A stretch of 7,980 nt of DNA, from the NCBI GenBank assembly GCA_025450255.1, contig JANWHV010000159.1, positions 1 through 7,980 of the forward strand, given 5' to 3'. The stretch comes from Chloroflexota bacterium (GTDB lineage: Bacteria; Chloroflexota; UBA5177; JANWHV01). Below the pieces are notes generated by a model. It was not told where the DNA came from. It searched no databases and saw only the letters and a list, made by a program, of their open reading frames with translations. The position numbers and the translations under genes are program-made. Below, in pieces: positions 1 to 6,235 of this stretch. Numbering within the stretch: position 1 is the stretch's first letter; the number at the start of each line of letters is the position of its first letter.

Positions 1-157
1 AATCGTTACAGACAACGCGCGCGGGTTGCGTGACCGACGCCCGGCGCAGGACGCGGGCTACCTGCTCAGCCGGCACGTGGCGCCCACAATCGACGCAGGC
101 GCCATCCACGGGATCGCGCTTGGGGACGATCGGCTTGCCATTGAAGATTGTCGTCAT
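1..157 (-). CDS. Small zinc-ribbon-like protein, N-terminal part (runs off left edge)
   Basis: On the minus strand an ATG at 157 opens a frame without stops for 52 codons to the window edge. The visible protein starts MTTIFNGKPIVPKRD and contains C21-V-D-C24-G, then C50-N-D at the edge. The next codon begins with T, which would fit a second CxxC completing a four-cysteine zinc ribbon. Coding is supported by a G/C third base in about 40 of 52 codons and by the cysteine spacing. I do not recognise the family and infer only metal binding or a structural role. The ATG has no good ribosome site upstream, so the start is uncertain. The gene is divergent from the glycosyltransferase at 279, leaving a 121-bp shared promoter region in which I found only weak promoter matches. 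Confidence 0.5.
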   Translation of the reverse strand, partial: MTTIFNGKPIVPKRDPVDGACVDCGRHVPAEQVARVLRRASVTQPARVVCND

Positions 158-278
158 ATGCACAGCGTACCGGCCTGTTCGAGGCGACGCAACTTTGTGC
201 GAGATTGGTTCCGAGGTACCATTGATGTGATCACGGCGCGATGTCCGTCGTGCGGTAACTCGCGGGGAAGTTCGGATT

Positions 279-1529
279 GTGCGCACACGTATCGCGATGC
301 TGACGCTGCACAGCGGCCCGCTCGACCAGCCCGGGGCAGGCTCGAGTGGCGGCATGAATGTCTACGTCCGCGATCTGAGCCACGCGCTGGCGCGACTTGA
401 CATGGCCGTCGACGTGTTCGCGCGCGCGGACGGCGATGCGTCGATGGTGGAGGATGTGCCCGGCGTGCGGTTGTTCGCGGTGCCGGCCGGCCCGCGCGGG
501 CCGGCATCGAAGGCCCAGATTGCCGATATGGCCCCGGCCTTGATTTCCGGCATCGAAGCGGCGCGGTTGGCGGCCGGCGCCGAATATGACCTGGTCCACT
601 CCCACTACTGGATATCGGGCCTGGCCGGCCGGCGCCTGGCAACACGGTGGCAGGTACCGCACGTGCAGATGTTCCACACGTTCGGCAGAATCAAAACGGC
701 GTTCGCGGCATCGCCGCGAGACGCGCGCCGCGATCGCGCCGAGTTGCGCTTGCTGGAGACCGCGGATGCCGTGGTGGTGTCGAACGCCGTCGAGCGGGCG
801 CAGGTGGTGGAGCAGTATGGCATGCTGGGCGCGCCGCTGGTGACGATCCCGTGCGGCATCGACGTGGAGCAGTTTCGCGCGCCGCCCGAGTATGCCGCGT
901 CGACGCTGCCGCTTCGGCGCCGCTTCCGCGTGGTCGCGCTAGGGCGGCTCGAGCGGCTGAAGAATTTCACGCTGCTGCTGGAAGGCGTTGCCCTGGCCCG
1001 CAAGCGCGACAAGCGATTCGCGGCGGAGGTGGAGGTGGTGCTTGCCGGCGGCCCGTCTGAGGATGAGCCGGCCGAGGCCGCGCGCTTGCGGGCGCTCACA
1101 CATACCCTGGGATTGCAGCATGTGGTGCGGTTCGTGGGCGCGGTATCGCGCGACGAAATACCGCGGCTCTATGCGGCAGCCGATGTCTGCGTCGTCTCGT
1201 CGTTGCACGAGTCATTTGGGCTGGTGGCGCTGGAGGCCATGGCCAGTGGGGTGCCGGTCATTGCGACACGCACCGGCGGCATGCGCATGACGGTGGTGAA
1301 TGGCGTGTCAGGGTATCTGGTTGATCCCCATGACCCAGCGGATCTGGCGAGTCGGCTGTTGACATTGTGGGCCTCGCCGATGCTCCGCCGAGGCATGGCG
1401 CTGCGGGGCGCCCGGACGGCGCGGCACTATGCATGGCCGACCGTGGCGGAGCGCATGTGGTGCCTCTATGAGGCGCTAACGGACAACGCCGCATCCCGTG
1501 GCGCCATGCTAGCCCGCATTGGTGATTGA
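279..1529 (+). CDS. GT4-family glycosyltransferase, MshA-like
   Basis: A 416-residue retaining glycosyltransferase of GT-B fold that would transfer a sugar from a nucleotide donor in the cytoplasm. The N-terminal Rossmann domain (about 1-205) has the glycine loop GGMNVYV at 24-30, DLVHSHYWISG at 104-114 and FHTFGRIK at 132-139, all typical of the MshA and sucrose-phosphate-synthase branch. PCGIDVEQF at 191-199 leads into the donor domain, with ALGRLERLKNF at 220-230. The EX7E motif is E311 and E319 within ESFGLVALEAMASG, followed by TGGM. Length is normal. The GTG start at 279 is chosen because GGGGAAG at 264-270 lies 8 nt upstream; ATG 297 is the alternative. MshA makes the mycothiol precursor GlcNAc-inositol phosphate, but no other mycothiol gene is present, so the acceptor is unknown and no symbol is given. 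Family call is sure, substrate is not. Confidence 0.93.
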   Translation: MRTRIAMLTLHSGPLDQPGAGSSGGMNVYVRDLSHALARLDMAVDVFARADGDASMVEDVPGVRLFAVPAGPRGPASKAQIADMAPALISGIEAARLAAGAEYDLVHSHYWISGLAGRRLATRWQVPHVQMFHTFGRIKTAFAASPRDARRDRAELRLLETADAVVVSNAVERAQVVEQYGMLGAPLVTIPCGIDVEQFRAPPEYAASTLPLRRRFRVVALGRLERLKNFTLLLEGVALARKRDKRFAAEVEVVLAGGPSEDEPAEAARLRALTHTLGLQHVVRFVGAVSRDEIPRLYAAADVCVVSSLHESFGLVALEAMASGVPVIATRTGGMRMTVVNGVSGYLVDPHDPADLASRLLTLWASPMLRRGMALRGARTARHYAWPTVAERMWCLYEALTDNAASRGAMLARIGD

Positions 1530-1554
1530 CGTACGACGACCTGTGTTGTACATT
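1526..1554 (+). promoter_or_regulatory. Likely sigma70-type promoter of the DUF1003 gene
   Basis: TTGACG at 1526-1531 (5 of 6 to the -35 consensus) and TACATT at 1549-1554 (4 of 6 to the -10) are separated by exactly 17 nt. Transcription would begin near 1561, about 29 nt before the ATG at 1590, leaving room for the ribosome site. The -35 box overlaps the stop codon of the glycosyltransferase, so the DUF1003 gene can be expressed separately although it follows in the same direction. Prediction from sequence only. Confidence 0.45.
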
Positions 1555-1589
1555 GCCGCCAGCCATAATCAGAGCCGTGGAGGGAGCCC

Positions 1590-2120
1590 ATGAGCGACTT
1601 TGTGCCGCCGTCTCCGCGCCCCCATACGTTGGGCGACAGCCTGCATCATCTCGGCGATTCCTTGCCGCATTTGCACCTGCCTCACGCGCATCCGAAGTCC
1701 GTTGTCCGCGACGTCAACGCCGAACATCACGATGCCATGAGCCCGCTGGACCGCGTCGCACTGAAGATCAACGATTATTGCGGCAGCATGGTGACATTTC
1801 TACTGGTAGTGGCGTACGAAACGATCTGGGTGCTGGGCGTGGCGATCGGCCTGCTGAAGTTCGATTCATTGCCCAATTTGCCGCTGCTGCTGGTGGTGCT
1901 GAACCTACCGCAACTACCGCTGATGTTCGCCCTGATGGTCAGCGCCAATATGCTGAACCGTCACTCCGAGTTGAGGGCCGAGGCCGACTTCGCGGTGAAC
2001 ACCAAGGCCGAAGCGCAGATCCAGAAGTTGATCGAGATCAGCAACTACCAGACCGAGCAGATTCTGGCCATCGTCAAGCGGCTCGAGGCGAGCCAGCCGG
2101 ATATCGTGGCCAAGACGTAG
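1590..2120 (+). CDS. DUF1003 family membrane protein with His-rich N-terminus
   Basis: A 176-residue inner-membrane protein. Residues 50-165 match my memory of the DUF1003 pattern: MSPLDRVALKINDYCGSM, a first membrane segment about 67-89, a short FDSLPNLP turn, a second about 95-118, then the charged stretch LRAEADFAVNTKAEAQIQKL (129-148) and a probable coiled-coil helix to 167. The family has no firmly established biochemical function. The first 49 residues are unusual: they hold LGDSL twice (14-18, 21-25) and nine histidines, including HLHLPHAH at 27-34, so metal binding is possible but unproven. The ATG is preceded by GGAGG at 1579-1583 with 6-nt spacing. The gene lies 60 bp after the glycosyltransferase and probably has its own promoter. 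A hairpin repeat array starts 8 nt after its stop. Confidence 0.88.
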   Translation: MSDFVPPSPRPHTLGDSLHHLGDSLPHLHLPHAHPKSVVRDVNAEHHDAMSPLDRVALKINDYCGSMVTFLLVVAYETIWVLGVAIGLLKFDSLPNLPLLLVVLNLPQLPLMFALMVSANMLNRHSELRAEADFAVNTKAEAQIQKLIEISNYQTEQILAIVKRLEASQPDIVAKT

Positions 2121-2128
2121 TGAGACGG

Positions 2129-2302
2129 GGCGTGGGCTGCGGACCACGCCGAAATACGGGGATGGGCATGGACTGCGGTCCACGCCAAAGATCACCGTGG
2201 CACGGGCCGCGGAACAGATCGAAGATCGGAGTTGGCGCAGACTGCGGACGAGGCAGAGAATCGGAATGGCGCGGACTGCGGTCCGCGCCGAAATGGGCGC
2301 CG
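2129..2302 (+). repeat. Tandem array of five degenerate ~35-bp hairpin units
   Basis: Units begin at 2129, 2165, 2199, 2234 and 2268, at steps of 36, 34, 35 and 34 bp. Each has a 22-nt core of arms GGCGCGGAC and GTCCGCGCC around loop TGCG, followed by a 12-14 nt tail near GAAGATCGGAAT that is also partly conserved. Unit 5 (core 2268-2289) is a perfect palindrome with 9-bp arms. Units 1 and 2 have one mismatch each. Units 3 and 4 keep the left arm but have lost the right one. An identical perfect core occurs alone at 6924-6945. On the plus strand the loop is C(UGCG)G, a member of the very stable UNCG tetraloops. No transposase is adjacent and no reading frame looks real across it. Resembles a REP-type element; role unknown. 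Confidence 0.85.
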
Positions 2303-2318
2303 ATCGTGTGGGCATGAA

Positions 2319-2345
2319 AACGCCGGCGTGCAGGACGCCGGCGTT
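2319..2345 (-). terminator. Rho-independent terminator of the pdhABC operon
   Basis: Perfect 11-bp inverted repeat: AACGCCGGCGT at 2319-2329 and ACGCCGGCGTT at 2335-2345, with a 5-nt loop. Read on the minus strand the GC-rich stem ends in TTTTC, giving a short U tract. It begins 37 nt past the pdhC stop codon, the expected place. On the plus strand no T run follows, so it probably does not stop transcription coming from the DUF1003 gene. Confidence 0.75.
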
Positions 2346-2382
2346 GTGCGTGCGCGATTGCGAATCGCGGATGCGATCTGTC

Positions 2383-3690
2383 TTACAGGGCCATCAAGAG
2401 TGGTTTTTCCAGGGCGCGCTTGACGTCGGCCAGGAAGCGAGCGCCCTGCGCGCCGTCCGTGGCGCGATGGTCGGCGGAGAGCGTTACTTTCATGATCTGA
2501 CCGACGGCACGCTGGCCGCCGCGGACGACGGGCACCTCGCGTACGGCGCCCACCGCGAGGATGCCGGCCTGCGGCGGATTGATGATCGCGATAAAGGTGT
2601 CGATATCGAACATGCCAAGGTTGCTGATGGTAAACGTGCCGTCGGCGTAGTCCTCTGAACGAAGCTTGCCGGCGCGGGCGCGTTCGACCATCGCCTTCGT
2701 CTCGCGGGCCACCTGGCCCAGAGACTTACGATCGACATCCGGAATGACGGGCGAGACGAGTCCCTCGTCAAGAGCGACGGCCACGGAGATGTTGATGCGT
2801 TCGTGCAGCAGCAGCTTGCCGTCCTTGTATGAGCCGTTGAGATCGGGATGGCGTTGCAAGGCCCAGGCAGTGGCTTTCACCACCAGGTCGTTCACGGACA
2901 CTTTTACGCTGCCATCCGCTTGCTCGTTGAGAGAGGTCCGCAGCTTGAGCGCCTCCGCCATATCTACCTCAAGCGTGAGATAGAAGTGCGGGGCGTTTTG
3001 CTTGCTCTCGGTCAGACGGCGCGCGGCGGTAAGCTGGATGCGCGTAAGGGCCTTCTCGCCGGACGCGGCAGGCGCCAGTTCCGGCTCGGGCTCGGCGGCT
3101 GCCGGCGTCTCGGCAACAGGCCGCGCCACGGCGGCGCCGGACTGCAGGGCTGCCTCAACGTCGTCCTTTACCACGCGCCCGCCAGGACCGCGACCGGTAA
3201 TCGAGCGCAGATCGAGGTTGTGTTCCTGGGCGATTTTTTTGGCGAGCGGCGATGCCTTGATTCTGCCGTCGGCGCCGTTCGATTGCACCGCAGCTACCGC
3301 GGCGGTCGGCTGGGCGGCGGCGGCCGGGGGCTCGGCGGGCCGGGCAGGCGCCTGTGACGCGGCGGCGGTTGCCGGGGAGGGAGCGGGTGACGCCGCTGCC
3401 GGCGCGGGCGCGGCTAACGCGGCGGGCGGAGCATCTGGGGGCGGCTGCTCGCCCGGCTTCAAGAGGATGGCGATGGGCTTGCCGACATCCATGCTCTCGC
3501 CTTCGCGCACCAGAATGCGGTAGAGCGTGCCCTCGCCAAAAGCCTCGACTTCCATGTTGACCTTGTCGGTTTCAATTTCGGCGATCATCTCGCCTCGGGT
3601 CACGGGATCGCCTTCCTTCTTGAGCCAACGGGCCAGTTTGGCGACCGTTTCGTCGGCTCCCGTCTTGGGCATCAGCACGTTCGTGGGCAT
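2383..3690 (-). CDS. pdhC: Pyruvate dehydrogenase E2, dihydrolipoyllysine acetyltransferase
   Basis: 435 residues, the core subunit that moves the acetyl group from E1 via lipoate to coenzyme A. One lipoyl domain (1-80) has the lipoylated lysine K43 in ETDKVNMEVEA. An Ala/Pro-rich linker follows (82-140), then the peripheral subunit-binding domain (144-182, KASPLAKKIAQEHNLDLRSI then GRGPGGRVVKDDV), a second linker, and the catalytic domain (213-435), with H408 and D412 of the active-site motif DHRATDG near the C-terminus. Length is normal for a single-lipoyl E2. GGAGGG at 3702-3697 lies 7 nt before the ATG and begins within the pdhB stop codon, which suggests translational coupling over an 11-bp gap. 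Last gene of the operon, with an intrinsic terminator after it. The related acetoin or branched-chain E2 cannot be excluded from this protein alone, but the E1 subunits favour pyruvate. Confidence 0.95.
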   Translation of the reverse strand: MPTNVLMPKTGADETVAKLARWLKKEGDPVTRGEMIAEIETDKVNMEVEAFGEGTLYRILVREGESMDVGKPIAILLKPGEQPPPDAPPAALAAPAPAAASPAPSPATAAASQAPARPAEPPAAAAQPTAAVAAVQSNGADGRIKASPLAKKIAQEHNLDLRSITGRGPGGRVVKDDVEAALQSGAAVARPVAETPAAAEPEPELAPAASGEKALTRIQLTAARRLTESKQNAPHFYLTLEVDMAEALKLRTSLNEQADGSVKVSVNDLVVKATAWALQRHPDLNGSYKDGKLLLHERINISVAVALDEGLVSPVIPDVDRKSLGQVARETKAMVERARAGKLRSEDYADGTFTISNLGMFDIDTFIAIINPPQAGILAVGAVREVPVVRGGQRAVGQIMKVTLSADHRATDGAQGARFLADVKRALEKPLLMAL

Positions 3691-3701
3691 ACGGCACCCT
3701 C

Positions 3702-4679
3702 CTACGATCGGTAGAGCAGCTCGCGCGCTGCTTTCGTCACATGCTCCTCGCGCGGAAATGCCTCACGCTCGATATTTCGAGCGTACGGGAGCGGAACCTC
3801 TGCGGCGGCTAGGCGGGCGATCGGCGCATCCAGATAATCGAACGCCTCCTCATAGATGCGGCTGGCGACCTCGGCGCCCATGCCGCACTGGCGCCAATCT
3901 TCCTCGAGCACCATCACCCGATTCGTCTTGCGCGCGGAGGTAACCACGGTCTCGATGTCGAGCGGGCGAAGTGACCGCAGATCGATGACCTCGGCGTCTA
4001 TGCCGTCGGCGGCAAGGCTCTTGGCTGCCTGGAGCGCGATCAGCACCATGCGCGAGTACGTGACGATCGTGACGTCCTTGCCGGGCCGTTTAACATCGGC
4101 TTTGCCGAACGGAATAGAATACTCACCGCCGGGAACCTCGCCCTTGGTCGGGTAGAGCTTGGTGTGCTCGATGAAGAAGACGGGATCCTCGCTGCGCACC
4201 GCCGTCTTCAACAAGCCCTTGGCATCGTACGGCGTGGCCGGCATGACCACCTTGAGCCCAGGAACGTGGGCAAAGTACGACTCGAAGCTCTGCGAATGCG
4301 TGGCGCCGACCTGCGCCCAGCCGGCCGGAGTGCGGATGACGACCGGGGCCCTGAACTGGCCGCCGAACATATAGTGTACCTTGGCGGCGCTGTTCACAAT
4401 CTGGTCCATGGCCACCAGACTAAAGTTAATGGTCATCAGCTCGACAATTGGCCGGAGTCCGCCCATGGCGGCGCCGACACCGGCGCCGACGACGACCGCC
4501 TCGGCTAGCGGCGAGTCGCGGCATCGCTTGGCGCCGAACTCCTCAAGTAATCCCTTGGTTACGGTGTATGACCCGCCATAGGCGTTGATGTCCTCGCCCA
4601 TGATGAAAACACGCCCATCCAGGCGCATTTCTTCCTGTATGGCCTCGCGAAGCGCCTCGCCATATGTTAGTGTCGGCAT
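3702..4679 (-). CDS. pdhB: Pyruvate dehydrogenase E1 component, beta subunit
   Basis: 325 residues, the normal size for a separate E1 beta. With E1 alpha it forms the thiamine-diphosphate-dependent heterotetramer that decarboxylates pyruvate and acetylates the E2 lipoyl group. Recognisable are the start TYGEALREAIQEEM, GED at 28-30, the cofactor-activating glutamate E60 in SPLAEAVVVGAGVGAAMGG, the GATHSQSFESYFAHVPGLKVV region with H128, and the C-terminal transketolase domain (DLRSLRPLDIETV at 233-245, VLEEDW at 257-262). Around 118-125 it reads TPAGWAQV, where most relatives have a glycine-rich GGG stretch; this is probably lineage variation. AGGAGAG at 4690-4684 gives a good ribosome site 5-6 nt before the ATG. 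It is 200 bp after pdhA, an unusually wide gap, but only 11 bp before pdhC. Confidence 0.95.
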   Translation of the reverse strand: MPTLTYGEALREAIQEEMRLDGRVFIMGEDINAYGGSYTVTKGLLEEFGAKRCRDSPLAEAVVVGAGVGAAMGGLRPIVELMTINFSLVAMDQIVNSAAKVHYMFGGQFRAPVVIRTPAGWAQVGATHSQSFESYFAHVPGLKVVMPATPYDAKGLLKTAVRSEDPVFFIEHTKLYPTKGEVPGGEYSIPFGKADVKRPGKDVTIVTYSRMVLIALQAAKSLAADGIDAEVIDLRSLRPLDIETVVTSARKTNRVMVLEEDWRQCGMGAEVASRIYEEAFDYLDAPIARLAAAEVPLPYARNIEREAFPREEHVTKAARELLYRS

Positions 4680-4784
4680 GCGACTCTCCTGTCTGGTTGG
4701 TATCCGGAGTCCGCGGCATCGGGGAACCGGACAAAGTGGACGCCGGTCGAGGCCGGCCGGGGCAGCGATAGATCACGTTGTTAT

Positions 4785-4819
4785 GCGGCGAGGGAAAACC
4801 ACGTCGTGGGCCTCGCCGC
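4785..4819 (-). other. Long hairpin inside the pdhA-pdhB spacer
   Basis: GCGGCGAGG at 4785-4793 and CCTCGCCGC at 4811-4819 are perfect 9-bp arms. Between them CCAC (4799-4802) and GTGG (4806-4809) form an inner stem with a GTC loop. In pdh mRNA this would be a composite stem of about 13 bp with an internal bulge. It is not followed by a T run, so it is not a standard terminator. It may be an RNA processing or stabilising structure, or a relic of a repeat element in the 200-bp spacer (4680-4879), in which I see no gene. Confidence 0.5.
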
Positions 4820-4879
4820 GGCACGCCAACCGCATCCGTAGCCGCGACAAAATCGCGCGGTCGCCGGCGCGGGACGTGA

Positions 4880-5917
4880 TTACTTCGCCCAGGAAGGGCG
4901 GAAATCAAAGCCGGTAGTATCGACGTAGACGTCGGTGTACAAATCGTCGATTGAAGGCTCGGGGCTTTCCTCGGCAAACTGGACGGACTCCGCGACGACG
5001 CGCTGCGCCTCGTCCTCCATGCGCTCGAGGTCCGCCTGGTTGACCACGTCCATCTCGAGCAGCCAATGCGGGAAGCTCTTGACCGGGTCGTTGGTCTTCC
5101 GCTCAAGCACCTCTTCCTTGGTGCGGTAGAGCTGGGGATCGACGGCCGAGTGGCCACGGAAGCGGTAGGTTTCGGCCTCAATGAAGACAGGGCCCTTGCC
5201 GGATCGGGCATGCTCATAAGCGGCCTTGCACTCACGGTACATGGCAAGCACATCCTGGCCATCGACCGTTTTGGTCGGCATGTTATAGCCGGCGGCTTTT
5301 TCGGCGATGGTCGCCGCCGCCGTGGTTTCCTTCATTGGCGTGCCCATGGCGTACAAATTGTTCTCGCAAAGGAACACCACCGGCAGCTTCCAGACGGAGG
5401 CCAGATTCAGCGCCTCGTGAAACTCACCCATGTCCGTCGCGCCGTCGCCGAAAATGGCGAGCGTGACCTCGTCACGGCCCTCGTACTGGCTGGCGAGCGC
5501 CATGCCCACGGCGAGCGGTAGGTGGGCCGCCACGATAGCATAGCCGCCGTAAAAGTTCCGCTCAGGGTCACACAGGTGCATGGAGCCGCCTTTGCCGTGA
5601 CTGCAGCCTGTTACCTTGCCAAATAGCTCGGCCATCACCAGCTTGGGGTCGGTTCCGCGCGCGATTGCATAGCCGTGGTCTCTATAATGGCTGAAGATGT
5701 GGTCGCGAGGCTCGAGTGCATTGATTGCACCGACGGCGACCGCTTCCTCGCCAATATAAAGATGGAGGAACCCGCCAATATTTCCAGCCGCGTACATTTC
5801 CGCGCACTTCTGCTCGAAGCGGCGGATGAGAAGCATTTGCCGGTAGAAATCAATCATCTGGGCCGGTTCGAAGCCCTGAATCGTTCGCTCGTGTTGTTCG
5901 ACGCTCAACGTCAACAC
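4880..5917 (-). CDS. pdhA: Pyruvate dehydrogenase E1 component, alpha subunit
   Basis: 345 residues from the chosen start. Binds thiamine diphosphate with E1 beta. Numbered from GTG 5917: FYRQMLLIRRFEQKCAEMY at 24-42, GGFLHLYIGEEA at 48-59 with the conserved H52, and NFYGGYAIVAAHLPLAVGMA at 121-140. The cofactor motif begins GDGATDMGE at 157 and ends ENN at 185-187, and the loop GHSAVDP lies at 255-261. The phrases ENNLYAMGTPM and TVDGQDVLAMY are typical of pyruvate dehydrogenase of the alphaproteobacterial and plastid type, which favours PDH over acetoin or branched-chain enzymes. The frame stays open to an ATG at 5962, but that ATG lacks a clear ribosome site, its first codons look non-coding, and a promoter places transcription start on it. 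AGGAAGGA at 5926-5919 precedes GTG 5917 and TTG 5914, so an internal start is preferred. Confidence 0.93.
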   Translation of the reverse strand: MLTLSVEQHERTIQGFEPAQMIDFYRQMLLIRRFEQKCAEMYAAGNIGGFLHLYIGEEAVAVGAINALEPRDHIFSHYRDHGYAIARGTDPKLVMAELFGKVTGCSHGKGGSMHLCDPERNFYGGYAIVAAHLPLAVGMALASQYEGRDEVTLAIFGDGATDMGEFHEALNLASVWKLPVVFLCENNLYAMGTPMKETTAAATIAEKAAGYNMPTKTVDGQDVLAMYRECKAAYEHARSGKGPVFIEAETYRFRGHSAVDPQLYRTKEEVLERKTNDPVKSFPHWLLEMDVVNQADLERMEDEAQRVVAESVQFAEESPEPSIDDLYTDVYVDTTGFDFRPSWAK

Positions 5918-5964
5918 ATCCTTCCTGTCGAGGGCCTGGCAATCCAATTTATATAGTCGCATGT

Positions 5965-5993
5965 ATGGTACTTTCGCCCTGGGACAGGGTCAA
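5965..5993 (-). promoter_or_regulatory. Likely sigma70-type promoter of the pdhABC operon
   Basis: On the minus strand TTGACC (5993-5988, 5 of 6 to the -35 consensus) and TACCAT (5970-5965, 4 of 6 to the -10) are exactly 17 nt apart. The predicted transcript begins about 5957-5959, on or just after the upstream ATG (5962-5960), and about 40 nt before GTG 5917. This supports the internal pdhA start. No operator palindrome is evident over the promoter itself. Confidence 0.45.
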
Positions 5994-6017
5994 GCACCTA
6001 TCCCGCGCCCAGCGATC

Positions 6018-6067
6018 GACCTCCAGCCGCGGCGGGATGGCAGGGACGCGCCGGCCGAGGCCGCGTG
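6018..6067 (+). repeat. 50-bp dispersed repeat, copy A (upstream of the RusA-like gene)
   Basis: Begins GACCTCCAGC and ends GCGTG. It matches copy B at 6852-6901 at 43 of 50 positions without gaps and in the same orientation. Copy A sits between two inverted arms, TCCCGCGCCCAGCG (6001-6014) and CGCTGGGCGGGA (6071-6082), complementary apart from a 2-nt gap, so the 82-bp stretch could fold as one stem-loop element. No coding evidence and no nearby transposase. Confidence 0.75.
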
Positions 6068-6069
6068 AA

Positions 6070-6148
6070 GCGCTGGGCGGGACATGACATCGCGCCAGAG
6101 GCATTCCCACGACGGGCGGGATGAATCCCGCGCTGGGCGAGACATGAC
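6070..6148 (+). repeat. Pair of 19-bp direct repeats with a short palindrome between
   Basis: GCGCTGGGCGGGACATGAC at 6070-6088 recurs at 6130-6148 with one change (A for G at 6140), offset 60 bp. Between them GCGGGAT (6116-6122) and ATCCCGC (6125-6131) form a palindrome that overlaps the first two bases of the second copy. With copy A this fills the divergent gap between pdhA and the RusA-like gene. The spacing is close to six helical turns, so paired protein binding is possible, but a repeat-derived origin is simpler. Confidence 0.65.
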
Positions 6149-6153
6149 GCACT

Positions 6154-6179
6154 CCCCGGAATAAATGCCGGGGTTTCTT
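6154..6179 (+). terminator. Terminator-shaped hairpin ahead of the RusA-like gene
   Basis: CCCCGG (6154-6159) and CCGGGG (6168-6173) pair around the A/T-rich loop AATAAATG and are followed by TTTCTT at 6174-6179, so it resembles an intrinsic terminator on the plus strand. No plus-strand gene lies upstream within the gap. It may insulate the RusA-like gene from outside transcription, act as a leader attenuator, or be part of the repeat cluster. The 6-bp stem and mixed tail make it weak. Confidence 0.4.
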
Positions 6180-6235
6180 GTGCGATGCGCCACACGCTGA
6201 AGGGCAGGGTTTCTCATAACAGGGGAGGCACGGCA

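Noticed and set aside
2129..2302. CRISPR array with ~35-bp period
   Set aside because: The segments between cores are 12-14 nt and resemble each other, so they are not unique spacers. The whole unit is a decaying tandem repeat, and no cas gene is present.
1526..2317. 263-codon plus-strand frame overlapping the DUF1003 gene
   Set aside because: It lies out of frame over a clear DUF1003 gene and then reads through the hairpin array. It has no domain and no ribosome site, and its length comes from GC richness.
2197..2658. 153-codon plus-strand frame running from the repeat array into pdhC
   Set aside because: It is antisense to the conserved catalytic domain of E2, has no recognisable motif, and starts inside the repeats.
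4543..5262. 239-codon minus-strand frame joining pdhA and pdhB
   Set aside because: It overlaps the conserved ends of both E1 genes out of frame and shows no domain, so it does not explain the 200-bp spacer.
2383..5962. Acetoin or branched-chain 2-oxo acid dehydrogenase operon instead of PDH
   Set aside because: E1 alpha has FYGGYAIVAAHLPL and ENNLYAMGTPM, phrases of the pyruvate type, and the operon carries no acetoin-specific gene. Substrate is inferred, not proven.
6185..6235. ATG at 6185 as the start of the RusA-like protein
   Set aside because: It has no ribosome site and begins 6 nt after the T tail of a hairpin, while TTG 6236 has AGGGGAGG at ideal distance. It remains possible.
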